Source of the DNA: Winogradskyella echinorum
GTDB lineage: Bacteria; Bacteroidota; Bacteroidia; Flavobacteriales; Flavobacteriaceae
Assembly (NCBI RefSeq): GCF_014297365.1
Contig: NZ_JACOQD010000006.1
Span: 86,728-150,727, forward strand
Reading direction: 5' to 3'
DNA length: 64,000 bases
Each line of letters opens with the position of its first letter. Position 1 is the stretch's first letter. The notes beneath the pieces are model-generated. The model did no database searches. It had not been told where the DNA came from and was given only the letters and a program-made list of their open reading frames with translations. Both the position numbers and the translations under genes were made by a program. Positions 26,601 to 35,487 of this stretch are shown here, in pieces.

Positions 26601-27866
26601 ATGATAAACAATGAAGTATTGTCAATTATACTTGGTGGCGGCCAAGGTTCTCGTTTATATCCTCTAACTGCAGATAGATCAAAGCCAGCGGTACCAATTG
26701 CAGGTAAATATAGATTGGTAGATATACCAATTTCTAACTGTATCAATTCAGATATTAAAAGAATGTACGTTTTAACGCAGTTTAATTCGGCATCATTAAA
26801 TAGACATATAAAAAACACCTATCATTTTAGTTTTTTTAGCTCTGCATTTGTGGATGTGCTAGCAGCAGAGCAAACCATTAAGAGTGATAAATGGTTTCAA
26901 GGAACGGCAGATGCTGTGAGGCAGAGTATGCATCATTTTCTTCAACATGAATTTGAATATGCTTTAATACTTTCTGGTGACCAGTTGTATCAAATGGATT
27001 ACAACAAAATGATTGAAGCTCACATCGAAGCCAATGCAGATATTTCTGTAGGAACTTATCCTGTTAATGCTAAAGATGGTACGTCTTTCGGAATTTTAAA
27101 AACTGATGATGAAAATAGAATTACATCTTTTATAGAAAAACCATCAGCAGATGTTATTGTAGATTGGAAGTCTGAGGTTAGCGTTGAAATGAAACAACAA
27201 GGTAGAGAGTACCTAGGCTCTACAGGTATCTATATCTTTAATAAAGACTTACTTGTTGAATTGATGAATGATGAAAGCACGGTAGATTTTGGTAAAGAAA
27301 TTATTCCTCAAAATATAGATAAGCTAAAGGTTATAAGCTATCCTTTTGAGGGTTACTGGACAGATATAGGTAATATAGATTCATTTTTTGAAGCTAACTT
27401 AGGCTTAACGGATGATATACCTCAATTCAATTTATTCGACTTAAATAATAGAGTTTATACCAATGCACGTATCTTACCAACATCAAAAGTTTCTGGTACA
27501 ACATTAAACAAAGCTGTTATTGCAGAAGGGTGTATAATACAAGCAGCAACTATTGAAAAATCTGTTATTGGTATAAGATCTCGTATAGGTAAAGAAACTA
27601 CAGTCATTAACACTTATATGATGGGTAGTGATACCTACGAATCTTTAGAGGATATTGAATCTAAAAAGATCGGTGTTTTAATGGGAATAGGAGAGCGTTG
27701 TTTCATTAAAAATACCATTTTAGATAAAAACTGTAGAATTGGGGATGATGTTAGAATTAATGGAGGCAAGCATCTAGAAGACACAGAAACCGATCAATAT
27801 GTTATAAAAGATGGAATTGTAGTCGTAAAAAAGGATGCTGTAATTCCTCACGGAACGATTATATAA
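26601..27866 (+). CDS. glgC: Glucose-1-phosphate adenylyltransferase
   Basis: A 421-residue enzyme making ADP-glucose from ATP and glucose-1-phosphate, the committed step in bacterial glycogen synthesis. SIILGGGQGSRLYPLT is the nucleotide-binding loop, RSKPAVPIAGKYRLVDIPIS the sugar-nucleotide signature, and GTADAVRQ plus EYLGSTGIYIF further ADP-glucose pyrophosphorylase markers. The C-terminal 130 residues form a left-handed beta-helix, the regulatory part in the tetramer. Second gene of the glgA-glgC pair, convergent with the trehalose gene. Confidence 0.95.
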   Translation: MINNEVLSIILGGGQGSRLYPLTADRSKPAVPIAGKYRLVDIPISNCINSDIKRMYVLTQFNSASLNRHIKNTYHFSFFSSAFVDVLAAEQTIKSDKWFQGTADAVRQSMHHFLQHEFEYALILSGDQLYQMDYNKMIEAHIEANADISVGTYPVNAKDGTSFGILKTDDENRITSFIEKPSADVIVDWKSEVSVEMKQQGREYLGSTGIYIFNKDLLVELMNDESTVDFGKEIIPQNIDKLKVISYPFEGYWTDIGNIDSFFEANLGLTDDIPQFNLFDLNNRVYTNARILPTSKVSGTTLNKAVIAEGCIIQAATIEKSVIGIRSRIGKETTVINTYMMGSDTYESLEDIESKKIGVLMGIGERCFIKNTILDKNCRIGDDVRINGGKHLEDTETDQYVIKDGIVVVKKDAVIPHGTII

Positions 27867-27905
27867 ACACAAAGATTTATTAATCTCTGATTTTTTAAGA
27901 TAATA

Positions 27906-30095
27906 TTATTGGATGAGTTGCTGTAAAAGTTCTCGGACTTTTGCAGTATCTTGTATTTGATATTTTGCTTTTGTTTTAGTGAAGCCAACTTTTATGGTGT
28001 AAGCCCAATCTGGTGCTTCTTCAAACATATATTCGTCTGTCCAGTCATCGCCAAAAATGCTAACAAAATCATAATTGTCTTGGGTTAGGAGACGACTTAC
28101 AACGCGTCCTTTATTAACATTACTGCTCTTTATTTCTATAACTTTATTGCCTTTAAGAATTGAGAGGCCATTGTTGGCAACCATACTTGTAAGTACTGTG
28201 TTTAGTTCTATGGTACGGATTTTAGCTAACTCTGGGTCGGCCTTTCTGTAATGCCAAGCTAAAGAATAGTTTTTCGTTTCTATAAATGTACCCGGTGTTC
28301 TGTCTACAAAAGTTTCCAAGATTGGTCTTATGCTTTGCATCCAATCTGTTTTTATGCGTTCTAAAGCATCCCACACTTTGTTTTTATACAACCAAACTCC
28401 GTGATCAGTTACTAAATTATAAGGTTTGTGCCCAAACCAACGCTGAAAAGTATCTTTATCACGTCCACTTATAAGTACCAAAGTTGTTTTCTCTTGTAGC
28501 TTATCCAATAGATTAAATAAAGCCTCATCTGGTTCAGCATCTTGTGGATTGTCCTTAAAACCTACAAGTGTTCCATCATAATCCAAAAGCAGCAGTCTTT
28601 TGTTTTTTTCTTTAAATGTTGAAATTAAATCCGCTTCATATTCCTCAGTGAGCTTTTTCGTTACATTTTCATTTTTAGAGTTTTTGGTATCTTCTAACGC
28701 CTTTAAAAACTCATCAGCCCATTTTTCAACATCATACCGTTTTAAACGCTTTTGCAAGAATTTTATTCTTGTTTGTTGTTCTTCCAAAGGCATTGTTAAG
28801 GCATGCTTTAGGCTAACGGCAAAATCTTCAAAACTATTTGGGTTTATTAAAAGCGCTTCGTTCATTTCTTTAGAAGCACCAGCCATTTCACTTAGTATTA
28901 AAACACCATTGCCTTTTGTTCTGGTCGCAACGTATTCTTTGGCCACTAAGTTCATACCATCTCGTATTGGTGTTATTAAGGCTACATCAGAGCAGGTGTA
29001 TAATTCAATTAAATTATTAAATGGCATAGACCTGTAGAAATACCAAATAGGTGTCCAGCTAACTGTGGCAAACTTTCCGTTTATTCTACCAACAAGTTCG
29101 TCAGTTTCGCGTTTCAACTTTTGATATTGAGGAACGTTAGAACGGGACGGAACAGCAAGCATTACCAACCTCACTTTTTCCTTGTATTCTGGGTAATTGT
29201 CTAAAAAATACTCAAACGCTTTGATTCTGTTGGGAATTCCTTTTGTGTAGTCCATTCTATCAATAGATAAAATCAACTTTTTATCATCAGAGGTATGTTC
29301 TTCTAACCGTTTTCTTAAATCAGACTTTTCTTTCGAATCATTGTCGTGCTCTAGTGCGGCATTATAAAATTTGTCATAATCAATTCCCATTGGGAAAGAA
29401 TCCACCTTAATTATTCTATCGTGATAACTGATTTCATTAAACTGAACTTCTAAGCGCATTATTCGCTTTACTGAGCTTAAAAAATGACGCTCGTAGTCGT
29501 ATGTATGAAATCCTAACAAATCTGCACCTAGCATTCCTGTTAAAATTTCTTCACGCCAAGGAAACGTTCTAAAAATCTCGTAAGACGGAAAAGGTATATG
29601 TAAAAAGAACCCAATAGTAGTATTTGGTTTTTTGTTTTTTATGAGTTGCGGCAATAATAACAATTGATAATCATGAACCCAAACCGTATCGCCATCTTCT
29701 AAATTTTCAATAACAACTTCGGCAAATTTTTCATTTACGCGTTTATAAGCTTCCCATTCCTTTTGTTCAAAGTTTGTGTATTCCATAAAATAATGGAACA
29801 ATGGCCATAACGCTCTATTACTAAAACCCTCATAATATTCCTCAATATCCTCATTGGTAAGTGGAACAGAAACACATTTTTCATTTCTAATTTTAGACTG
29901 TATTTGGTCGGAAAGCTCTGGATCTAAGTTATTTTCAGGAATTCCAGACCAACCAACCCAAATGCCGTTGCCCTCTGCGTGTACTGATTTCATGCCTGTT
30001 GCCAAACCGCCTACACTTGGTACAACATTAAAGGAATTATTCTGAATTGATACTTGAAGAGGTAGCCGATTAGAAACAATTATGGTTTTATTCAT
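27906..30095 (-). CDS. Bifunctional trehalose-6-phosphate synthase/phosphatase
   Basis: A 729-residue fusion of two enzymes that together make trehalose. The N-terminal GT20 domain (about 1-460) shows PSVGGLATGM, VWVHDYQLLLLPQ, FLHIPFPSYEIFRTFPWR and DGMNLVAKEYVATR and joins glucose from UDP-glucose to glucose-6-phosphate. The C-terminal HAD domain (about 490-729) begins LLLLDYDGTLVGF, with the nucleophile aspartate, and has VSIFGDDWTDEYMF as the later metal motif; it removes the phosphate. The equivalent separate genes are otsA and otsB. It faces glgC tail to tail and is divergent from the GH15 gene with 81 bases between. Confidence 0.94.
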   Translation of the reverse strand: MNKTIIVSNRLPLQVSIQNNSFNVVPSVGGLATGMKSVHAEGNGIWVGWSGIPENNLDPELSDQIQSKIRNEKCVSVPLTNEDIEEYYEGFSNRALWPLFHYFMEYTNFEQKEWEAYKRVNEKFAEVVIENLEDGDTVWVHDYQLLLLPQLIKNKKPNTTIGFFLHIPFPSYEIFRTFPWREEILTGMLGADLLGFHTYDYERHFLSSVKRIMRLEVQFNEISYHDRIIKVDSFPMGIDYDKFYNAALEHDNDSKEKSDLRKRLEEHTSDDKKLILSIDRMDYTKGIPNRIKAFEYFLDNYPEYKEKVRLVMLAVPSRSNVPQYQKLKRETDELVGRINGKFATVSWTPIWYFYRSMPFNNLIELYTCSDVALITPIRDGMNLVAKEYVATRTKGNGVLILSEMAGASKEMNEALLINPNSFEDFAVSLKHALTMPLEEQQTRIKFLQKRLKRYDVEKWADEFLKALEDTKNSKNENVTKKLTEEYEADLISTFKEKNKRLLLLDYDGTLVGFKDNPQDAEPDEALFNLLDKLQEKTTLVLISGRDKDTFQRWFGHKPYNLVTDHGVWLYKNKVWDALERIKTDWMQSIRPILETFVDRTPGTFIETKNYSLAWHYRKADPELAKIRTIELNTVLTSMVANNGLSILKGNKVIEIKSSNVNKGRVVSRLLTQDNYDFVSIFGDDWTDEYMFEEAPDWAYTIKVGFTKTKAKYQIQDTAKVRELLQQLIQ

Positions 30096-30176
30096 AGAAA
30101 TTATTTGTGCTAGTTGAAAGGTTTTCGTTAATTTAAGGAAAATAAAAGGTTTTACATTTTAAAAAACAAAGATTTA

Positions 30177-31976
30177 ATGAATAATTTAGACTATGGTGTT
30201 ATTGGTAATTGTAGAAGTGCCGCTTTAGTTTCAAAAAATGGTTCAATGGATTGGTGCTGTCTACCTCAATTTGATTCGCCATCCGTCTTCGGAAAGCTAT
30301 TAGATGAAAAAATAGGTGGTTCCTTTGGTTTTGAAGTAGATGATAGTTACCAAATACAACAGTATTACATTGAGAATACGGTTATTTTGGTTACAAGGTT
30401 CAGTAATGGATTAGATACGTTTGAGGTGAGGGACTTTATGCCACGATACTATAACAATAACGGATCTTATAATGCACCACCAGAATTTATTAGGTATATT
30501 AAATATATTTCTGGTAAACCAACGATTAAGGCTATATACAATCCAAGATTAGAATATGCCAAAGGGGAAACAAAAACCTATATAAAAAATGATTTTGTTG
30601 TAAGCTTAACAGATAATGAAGCCTATGACACCTTGTTTATGTACACTGATTTTGAAAAAGAAAAGGTCATAAAAGGCGAGGAATTAGAAATTAAATCAGA
30701 TCATTTCTTTCTTGTAGGTTATCACGAAAAATTATTTGTTCCAACCTTAAAAATGGCATTTTTAGAGCACGAGCGTACCAAAGTGTACTGGCTTAATTGG
30801 TTAGAGCGCACAACATCCTATAAAAAATACAACAAGCAAATTGCAAGAAGCGCAATGACATTAAAGTTGCTTAGTTATGATAAAACAGGAGCCATTTTAG
30901 CTGCTATAACCACATCTTTACCAGAAACCATTGGAGAAGTAAGAAATTGGGATTACCGTTTTTGTTGGATTAGAGATGCATCAATGGTTATTAAGGTAAT
31001 GTCCACTTTGGGACACAAAAACATTGCGAAGCGTTATCTAAAATTCATTATAGATTTAATTCCAGATAAAGATGAAAAACTTCAGATAATGTATGGTATC
31101 AATGGCGAGAAAAAGTTGACCGAAACATTCTTAGACCATTTGTCGGGTTACAAAGATTCTAGTCCTGTTAGGATAGGAAACGCTGCTTATATGCAAAAGC
31201 AAAATGATATTTATGGTATCCTTATGGATATGATACATCAATTATTACTGAACTTTAATAATGATATAGAAAATGGTGAAGCACTTTGGAATATTACCAA
31301 AGGAATCGTTTGGACGGTCGATAAACACTGGCAAGAACCAGATAAGGGTATTTGGGAGTTTAGATCAGAAGACCAACATTTTACATTCTCTAAGGTGTTA
31401 TGTTGGACAGCCGTTGATAAAGCAATTAAAGTTGCAAAATTATTAGGTAAGACCTCGAAATTAGCACGCTGGCAATTGTTAGAAGAGACCATAAAGGCAG
31501 ATATAATGGAAAACGCTTGGAGCGATACTGCGCAAGCCTTTACCCAAGCTTATGGAACTGATGATTTAGACGCTTCGGTTTTATTAATGGAATCTTACGG
31601 TTTTATAGATGCAAAGCATCCTAAGTTTGTAAGCACTGTAAAAGCTATCGGACGAGAGCTGTCTTATGAAGGCTTATTGTATCGTTATAAAAACCAAGAT
31701 GATTTTGGTTTACCATCGTCATCATTCACAATTTGTACGTTTTGGTACATCAATAGTCTGTACAAAATAGGAGAGGAGAAAAAAGCCGTTGACCATTTTG
31801 AAAAATTATTGTCTTACAGTAATCATTTAGGTTTGTTTAGTGAAGATTTAGATTTTAAAACCAAGCGATTGTTGGGTAATTTCCCTCAGGCATATTCGCA
31901 TTTGGCTTTAATTGAAACAGCAATAAATCTTTCTAAAACAACGAAAGATGAAAAAATAAAGGATGTATTGTTTTAA
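30177..31976 (+). CDS. Glycoside hydrolase family 15 protein (glucoamylase/trehalase type)
   Basis: A 599-residue cytosolic protein. The N-terminal beta-sandwich (NLDYGVIGNCRSAALVSKNG, DWCCLPQFDSPSVFGKLLD) and the alpha/alpha-barrel (RNWDYRFCWIRDASMVIKVM, then WTVDKHWQEPDKGIWEFR) match the bacterial GH15 family. Members hydrolyse alpha-glucosides such as maltodextrins, or trehalose in the mycobacterial type. Its position beside the trehalose synthesis gene makes trehalose or short glucans the likely substrates; sequence alone does not decide. Short gap to the small ORF and glgB downstream. Confidence 0.9.
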   Translation: MNNLDYGVIGNCRSAALVSKNGSMDWCCLPQFDSPSVFGKLLDEKIGGSFGFEVDDSYQIQQYYIENTVILVTRFSNGLDTFEVRDFMPRYYNNNGSYNAPPEFIRYIKYISGKPTIKAIYNPRLEYAKGETKTYIKNDFVVSLTDNEAYDTLFMYTDFEKEKVIKGEELEIKSDHFFLVGYHEKLFVPTLKMAFLEHERTKVYWLNWLERTTSYKKYNKQIARSAMTLKLLSYDKTGAILAAITTSLPETIGEVRNWDYRFCWIRDASMVIKVMSTLGHKNIAKRYLKFIIDLIPDKDEKLQIMYGINGEKKLTETFLDHLSGYKDSSPVRIGNAAYMQKQNDIYGILMDMIHQLLLNFNNDIENGEALWNITKGIVWTVDKHWQEPDKGIWEFRSEDQHFTFSKVLCWTAVDKAIKVAKLLGKTSKLARWQLLEETIKADIMENAWSDTAQAFTQAYGTDDLDASVLLMESYGFIDAKHPKFVSTVKAIGRELSYEGLLYRYKNQDDFGLPSSSFTICTFWYINSLYKIGEEKKAVDHFEKLLSYSNHLGLFSEDLDFKTKRLLGNFPQAYSHLALIETAINLSKTTKDEKIKDVLF

Positions 31977-31979
31977 GAG

Positions 31980-32087
31980 ATGAAAACTCATTACAGCAAA
32001 AATCGCAAGAAGGTAAATTATAACTACCTTGCATTAAATTTGGGATGTTGTGAAAAACAATACAGTTTAATATCCCAACATCGTTAA
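31980..32087 (+). CDS. Possible 35-residue leader peptide before glgB
   Basis: An open frame of 35 codons starts four bases after the GH15 stop and ends ten bases before glgB. It is basic at the N-terminus (MKTHYSKNRKKVNYNYL) and contains a Cys-Cys pair. TTTTAAGAG before its ATG could serve weakly as a ribosome site. Within it, TTGGGAT could pair with ATCCCAA, or GATGTTG with CAACATC, two alternative stems. No homologue is known to me; it may be a chance frame. Confidence 0.2.
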   Translation: MKTHYSKNRKKVNYNYLALNLGCCEKQYSLISQHR

Positions 32088-32096
32088 CAATAGTTT

Positions 32097-34007
32097 ATGG
32101 CAGAAGTTATCCCTTATAGTTTATTTACTGATTTTGATATCAATTTATTTAAATCCGGCAAGCATTATCGCCTCTACGAAAAGTTTGGTTCTCATATTAC
32201 AACCATAGACGGAGTAGAGGGTGTTTATTTTGCAGTTTGGGCGCCAAGTGCAAAAATGGTTTCTGTAATAGGGGATTTTAATTTTTGGACCGAAGGAGAG
32301 CATAAATTGAATGTTCGATGGGATTCTAGTGGTATTTGGGAGGGCTTTATTCCAGGTGCAGGTAAGGGTAGTGTATACAAATACAAAATTTTAAGTAGTA
32401 TAAATGATTTAAAAACTGAAAAAGCAGATCCTTATGCTAGGCGTGCAGAGCATAACCCAAAAACAGCTTCAATTGTTTGGGATGATACTTATAAGTGGAA
32501 GGATGAAAAATGGATGAAAAAACGTAAAAAGCATAATGCTTTAGATGCTCCATATTCTGTTTACGAAGTACATTTAGGCTCTTGGAAACGAAAAGTTGAA
32601 GAAAACCGTTTTATGTCTTATACAGAAATGGCTGATGAATTAGTCAAGTATGTAAAGGACATGAATTTTACACATGTAGAGTTAATGCCAATTATGGAAT
32701 TTCCTTATGACCCTTCTTGGGGTTATCAAGTAACTGGTTATTTTGCTCCTACTTCTCGATTTGGTTATCCTGAAGAATTTAAATTATTAGTTGATAAATT
32801 ACACCAAAACGATATTGGAATTATTCTAGATTGGGTACCATCACATTTCCCCGAAGATGTACATGGACTTGGCTTTTTTGATGGTTCCGCACTTTATGAA
32901 CATCCAGATAAACGCAAAGGTTATCACCAGGACTGGAAGAGCTTAATTTTTAATTACGGACGCAACGAAGTAAAATCATTTTTAATTAGTAATGCCATAT
33001 TTTGGTTAGATCAGTTTCATGCAGATGGATTACGCGTAGATGCAGTGGCTTCAATGCTATTTTTAGACTACAGTAGAGAAGATGGCGAATGGGAACCAAA
33101 TATGTTTGGTGGAAGAGAAAACCTTGAGGCTATGTCATTTTTAAGGGAAATGAATGAAGCTGTGTATTTAGCATTTCCAGATGTACAAACTATTGCCGAA
33201 GAATCTACAGCTTTTCCAATGGTATCAAAACCTACAGATATCGGTGGTTTAGGGTTTGGAATGAAGTGGATGATGGGTTGGATGCATGATACTTTAGATT
33301 ATTTTAAAAAAGAACCAATATATAGACAATATCACCAAAACGATTTAACATTCTCAATGACATACGCATTTACAGAGAATTTTATGCTTCCTTTAAGTCA
33401 TGATGAAGTGGTTTATGGCAAATGCTCCATTTTAGGAAGAATGCCTGGTGATGAGTGGCAGCGATTTGCAAATTTAAGATTGCTTTACAGCTACATGTTT
33501 ACACACCCAGGAACTAACATACTATTTCAAGGTAGTGAATTTGGGCAAAGTGAAGAATGGAATTTTCAAGCTAGTTTAGATTGGCATTTATTACAATACG
33601 AGCCACATAAAGGTATACAGGCTTTGGTTAAAGATTTAAATACGCTTTATAAAAATGAGCCTGCTTTATACCAAAAGCAATTTTCTGGTGAAGGTTTTGA
33701 ATGGATTGATTATGGTGATTCACAAAATTCAGTTTTCACTTATATTCGAAAAGGTGAGAATAAGAAAGATGATATTTTAGTGGCTTGTAATATGACACCA
33801 AATCCACAGAAAAATTATAAAATAGGAACTCCAAGAAAAGGTAAGCTAAAAGAAATTTTTAATAGCGATTCAAAAAAATACTTTGGAACAGGTAACTATA
33901 AAAATAAAACTAAATCAACTAAGGCTAAGCCTTGGAATTACAGGGATAATTCTTTAGATATCATTATTCCTCCATTAGGTATGGTTGCTTTTAAATATTC
34001 TGAATAA
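32097..34007 (+). CDS. glgB: 1,4-alpha-glucan branching enzyme
   Basis: A 636-residue GH13 enzyme that introduces alpha-1,6 branches into glycogen. An N-terminal carbohydrate-binding-like domain (about 20-130, GVYFAVWAPSAKMVSVIGDFNFW) precedes the catalytic barrel with GIILDWVPSHF, DGLRVDAVASMLFLDYSR (nucleophile aspartate), QTIAEESTAFP (acid/base glutamate) and PLSHDEVVYGK. It is shorter than E. coli GlgB, lacking the extra N-terminal module, as is common in Bacteroidota. Part of the storage cluster. Confidence 0.95.
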   Translation: MAEVIPYSLFTDFDINLFKSGKHYRLYEKFGSHITTIDGVEGVYFAVWAPSAKMVSVIGDFNFWTEGEHKLNVRWDSSGIWEGFIPGAGKGSVYKYKILSSINDLKTEKADPYARRAEHNPKTASIVWDDTYKWKDEKWMKKRKKHNALDAPYSVYEVHLGSWKRKVEENRFMSYTEMADELVKYVKDMNFTHVELMPIMEFPYDPSWGYQVTGYFAPTSRFGYPEEFKLLVDKLHQNDIGIILDWVPSHFPEDVHGLGFFDGSALYEHPDKRKGYHQDWKSLIFNYGRNEVKSFLISNAIFWLDQFHADGLRVDAVASMLFLDYSREDGEWEPNMFGGRENLEAMSFLREMNEAVYLAFPDVQTIAEESTAFPMVSKPTDIGGLGFGMKWMMGWMHDTLDYFKKEPIYRQYHQNDLTFSMTYAFTENFMLPLSHDEVVYGKCSILGRMPGDEWQRFANLRLLYSYMFTHPGTNILFQGSEFGQSEEWNFQASLDWHLLQYEPHKGIQALVKDLNTLYKNEPALYQKQFSGEGFEWIDYGDSQNSVFTYIRKGENKKDDILVACNMTPNPQKNYKIGTPRKGKLKEIFNSDSKKYFGTGNYKNKTKSTKAKPWNYRDNSLDIIIPPLGMVAFKYSE

Positions 34008-34041
34008 TTAGTAAGCAAATTTATTAATCCCATTATTTCTA

Positions 34042-34449
34042 ATGAATAAGGTAACAAAAGGTGCTTTTTTAAAATATGGCATACCTTGTCTTGCTGTAAT
34101 CCTTATTATTATACAAATAATTTTGGTAAATACGCATCAACTCAGCAAATGGAAGGGTGGAGGTTATGGAATGTATACTGAAATTCATTATTATTATAAT
34201 CAAATATACATCCCAGGTTTAACTGTAGATTCTTTAATTACCAATAACCAAGATATGAGAGCTACTCTTGGTCGATTAAAATTAATGCCTAATAAAAATA
34301 ATCTTAATAAGGCAGCAAGACTTGTTCTTAAATCTACTGAGAGAGATAGTGTTCATATTCAAATATGGAAACCAATTGTAAATTCTCAAAATGGTGAATA
34401 TTCTAGATATTTAGTCAGTGAAATTTATTTAAAAAAATCTGAATTGTGA
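34042..34449 (+). CDS. Membrane-anchored protein of unknown function, paired with an HTTM-like protein
   Basis: A 135-residue protein with one N-terminal transmembrane helix (about residues 10-29) and a periplasmic part starting LSKWKGGGYGMYTEIH. The WKGGGxGMY motif is one I associate with small proteins that accompany HTTM-type membrane proteins. The stop codon overlaps the GTG start of the next gene (GTGA), so the two are translationally coupled. No catalytic motif. The position inside the glycogen cluster, 34 bases after glgB, is unexpected. Function unknown. Confidence 0.6.
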   Translation: MNKVTKGAFLKYGIPCLAVILIIIQIILVNTHQLSKWKGGGYGMYTEIHYYYNQIYIPGLTVDSLITNNQDMRATLGRLKLMPNKNNLNKAARLVLKSTERDSVHIQIWKPIVNSQNGEYSRYLVSEIYLKKSEL

Positions 34450-35300
34450 ATTATTGGTCAGCTATAGAAAATAAATTGAAAGACCATATCGAGACAGCCA
34501 TACAACTGCTGCTCATAATACTTAGTGTATACATATTTTTCACGGCAGAAGACCACCGAATTTGGAAAGTCCCTATACTTTTTTTAGGCTTAATAAGTTG
34601 GTTTTTCTTTCATAAAAAAACAAAGCATCCTATTATTTGGATTTTACTCTTTTTACTTCTGATTTTTGACCTTAGTCATTCATATTTCTGGCTAGCAAAT
34701 CATCATTTTATGCTAATGTTTTTGGTGTTAATAGTGATCTCTTATAGTTATCATAGACAAAGTGAGGTTCTTTTAAAAAATGTGCAACTTCTTTTAGCTT
34801 TTGTGATACTGGCTTCAGTCATTCAAAAAATTACCTCCAGTCAGTTTATGAGTGGTAACTTTAATTACTACATGATTAACAGGGGAACACTATTTGGTAA
34901 TTTTCTAAATTTTTTTCCAGAAAATCATGAGATAGCAAAAAGAAATGTAGAAAGTTTCATAGCTTTAAATGCTACTGACCCAAATTTACACCAAAGTATT
35001 ATCATTAAGAATGTTAATCCAAATGTGAGATTAATAAGTATTATTTTGGTTTGGGGAACTATTATATTAGAATCAATAGTAGCGTTTGCCATATTATGGA
35101 AGCCAAAGAGCACATGGACTCATGTTTTTTTTACAACAATGATTGTTGGGATACTTATAACAAGGCTTGAAACTGGGTTTATGGCATTGTTAGCTATTTG
35201 TGGTATATTTTTATGTAGAAATCTTAAATTAAGATTATTTAATGTATTAGTTGTACTTGGTTGTGCGGCATTAATAATTACTAAATACGGATATCACTAA
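34446..35300 (+). CDS. Polytopic membrane protein, HTTM-like
   Basis: A 284-residue protein with about seven to eight predicted transmembrane helices. Short segments (FVILASVIQKITSSQFMSG, then an extramembrane stretch before the last three helices) recall the HTTM domain of vitamin-K-dependent carboxylase relatives, where a conserved Lys follows a helix. The resemblance is partial. The start is GTG, overlapping the upstream gene by four bases. It may act as a membrane carboxylase/epoxidase-like or transport protein; the function is unproven and its link to glycogen or alpha-glucan metabolism is unknown. Confidence 0.5.
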   Translation: MNYWSAIENKLKDHIETAIQLLLIILSVYIFFTAEDHRIWKVPILFLGLISWFFFHKKTKHPIIWILLFLLLIFDLSHSYFWLANHHFMLMFLVLIVISYSYHRQSEVLLKNVQLLLAFVILASVIQKITSSQFMSGNFNYYMINRGTLFGNFLNFFPENHEIAKRNVESFIALNATDPNLHQSIIIKNVNPNVRLISIILVWGTIILESIVAFAILWKPKSTWTHVFFTTMIVGILITRLETGFMALLAICGIFLCRNLKLRLFNVLVVLGCAALIITKYGYH

Positions 35301-35487
35301 TAGTTATAAAAGTATATATTATAAATGCATTATTGGTAAAAATAACCCTTAAAATTCTTATAATCGTAAAATCGGAACCCGAAAACGATATAGTTAATAA
35401 CAATACTTAATAAGCGCTCTCCACCCTTTTATTTATTGGATTTTTTCCGTTTTTTTGTAGTTGATTCTTTTGATAGAAAGCTAACAT

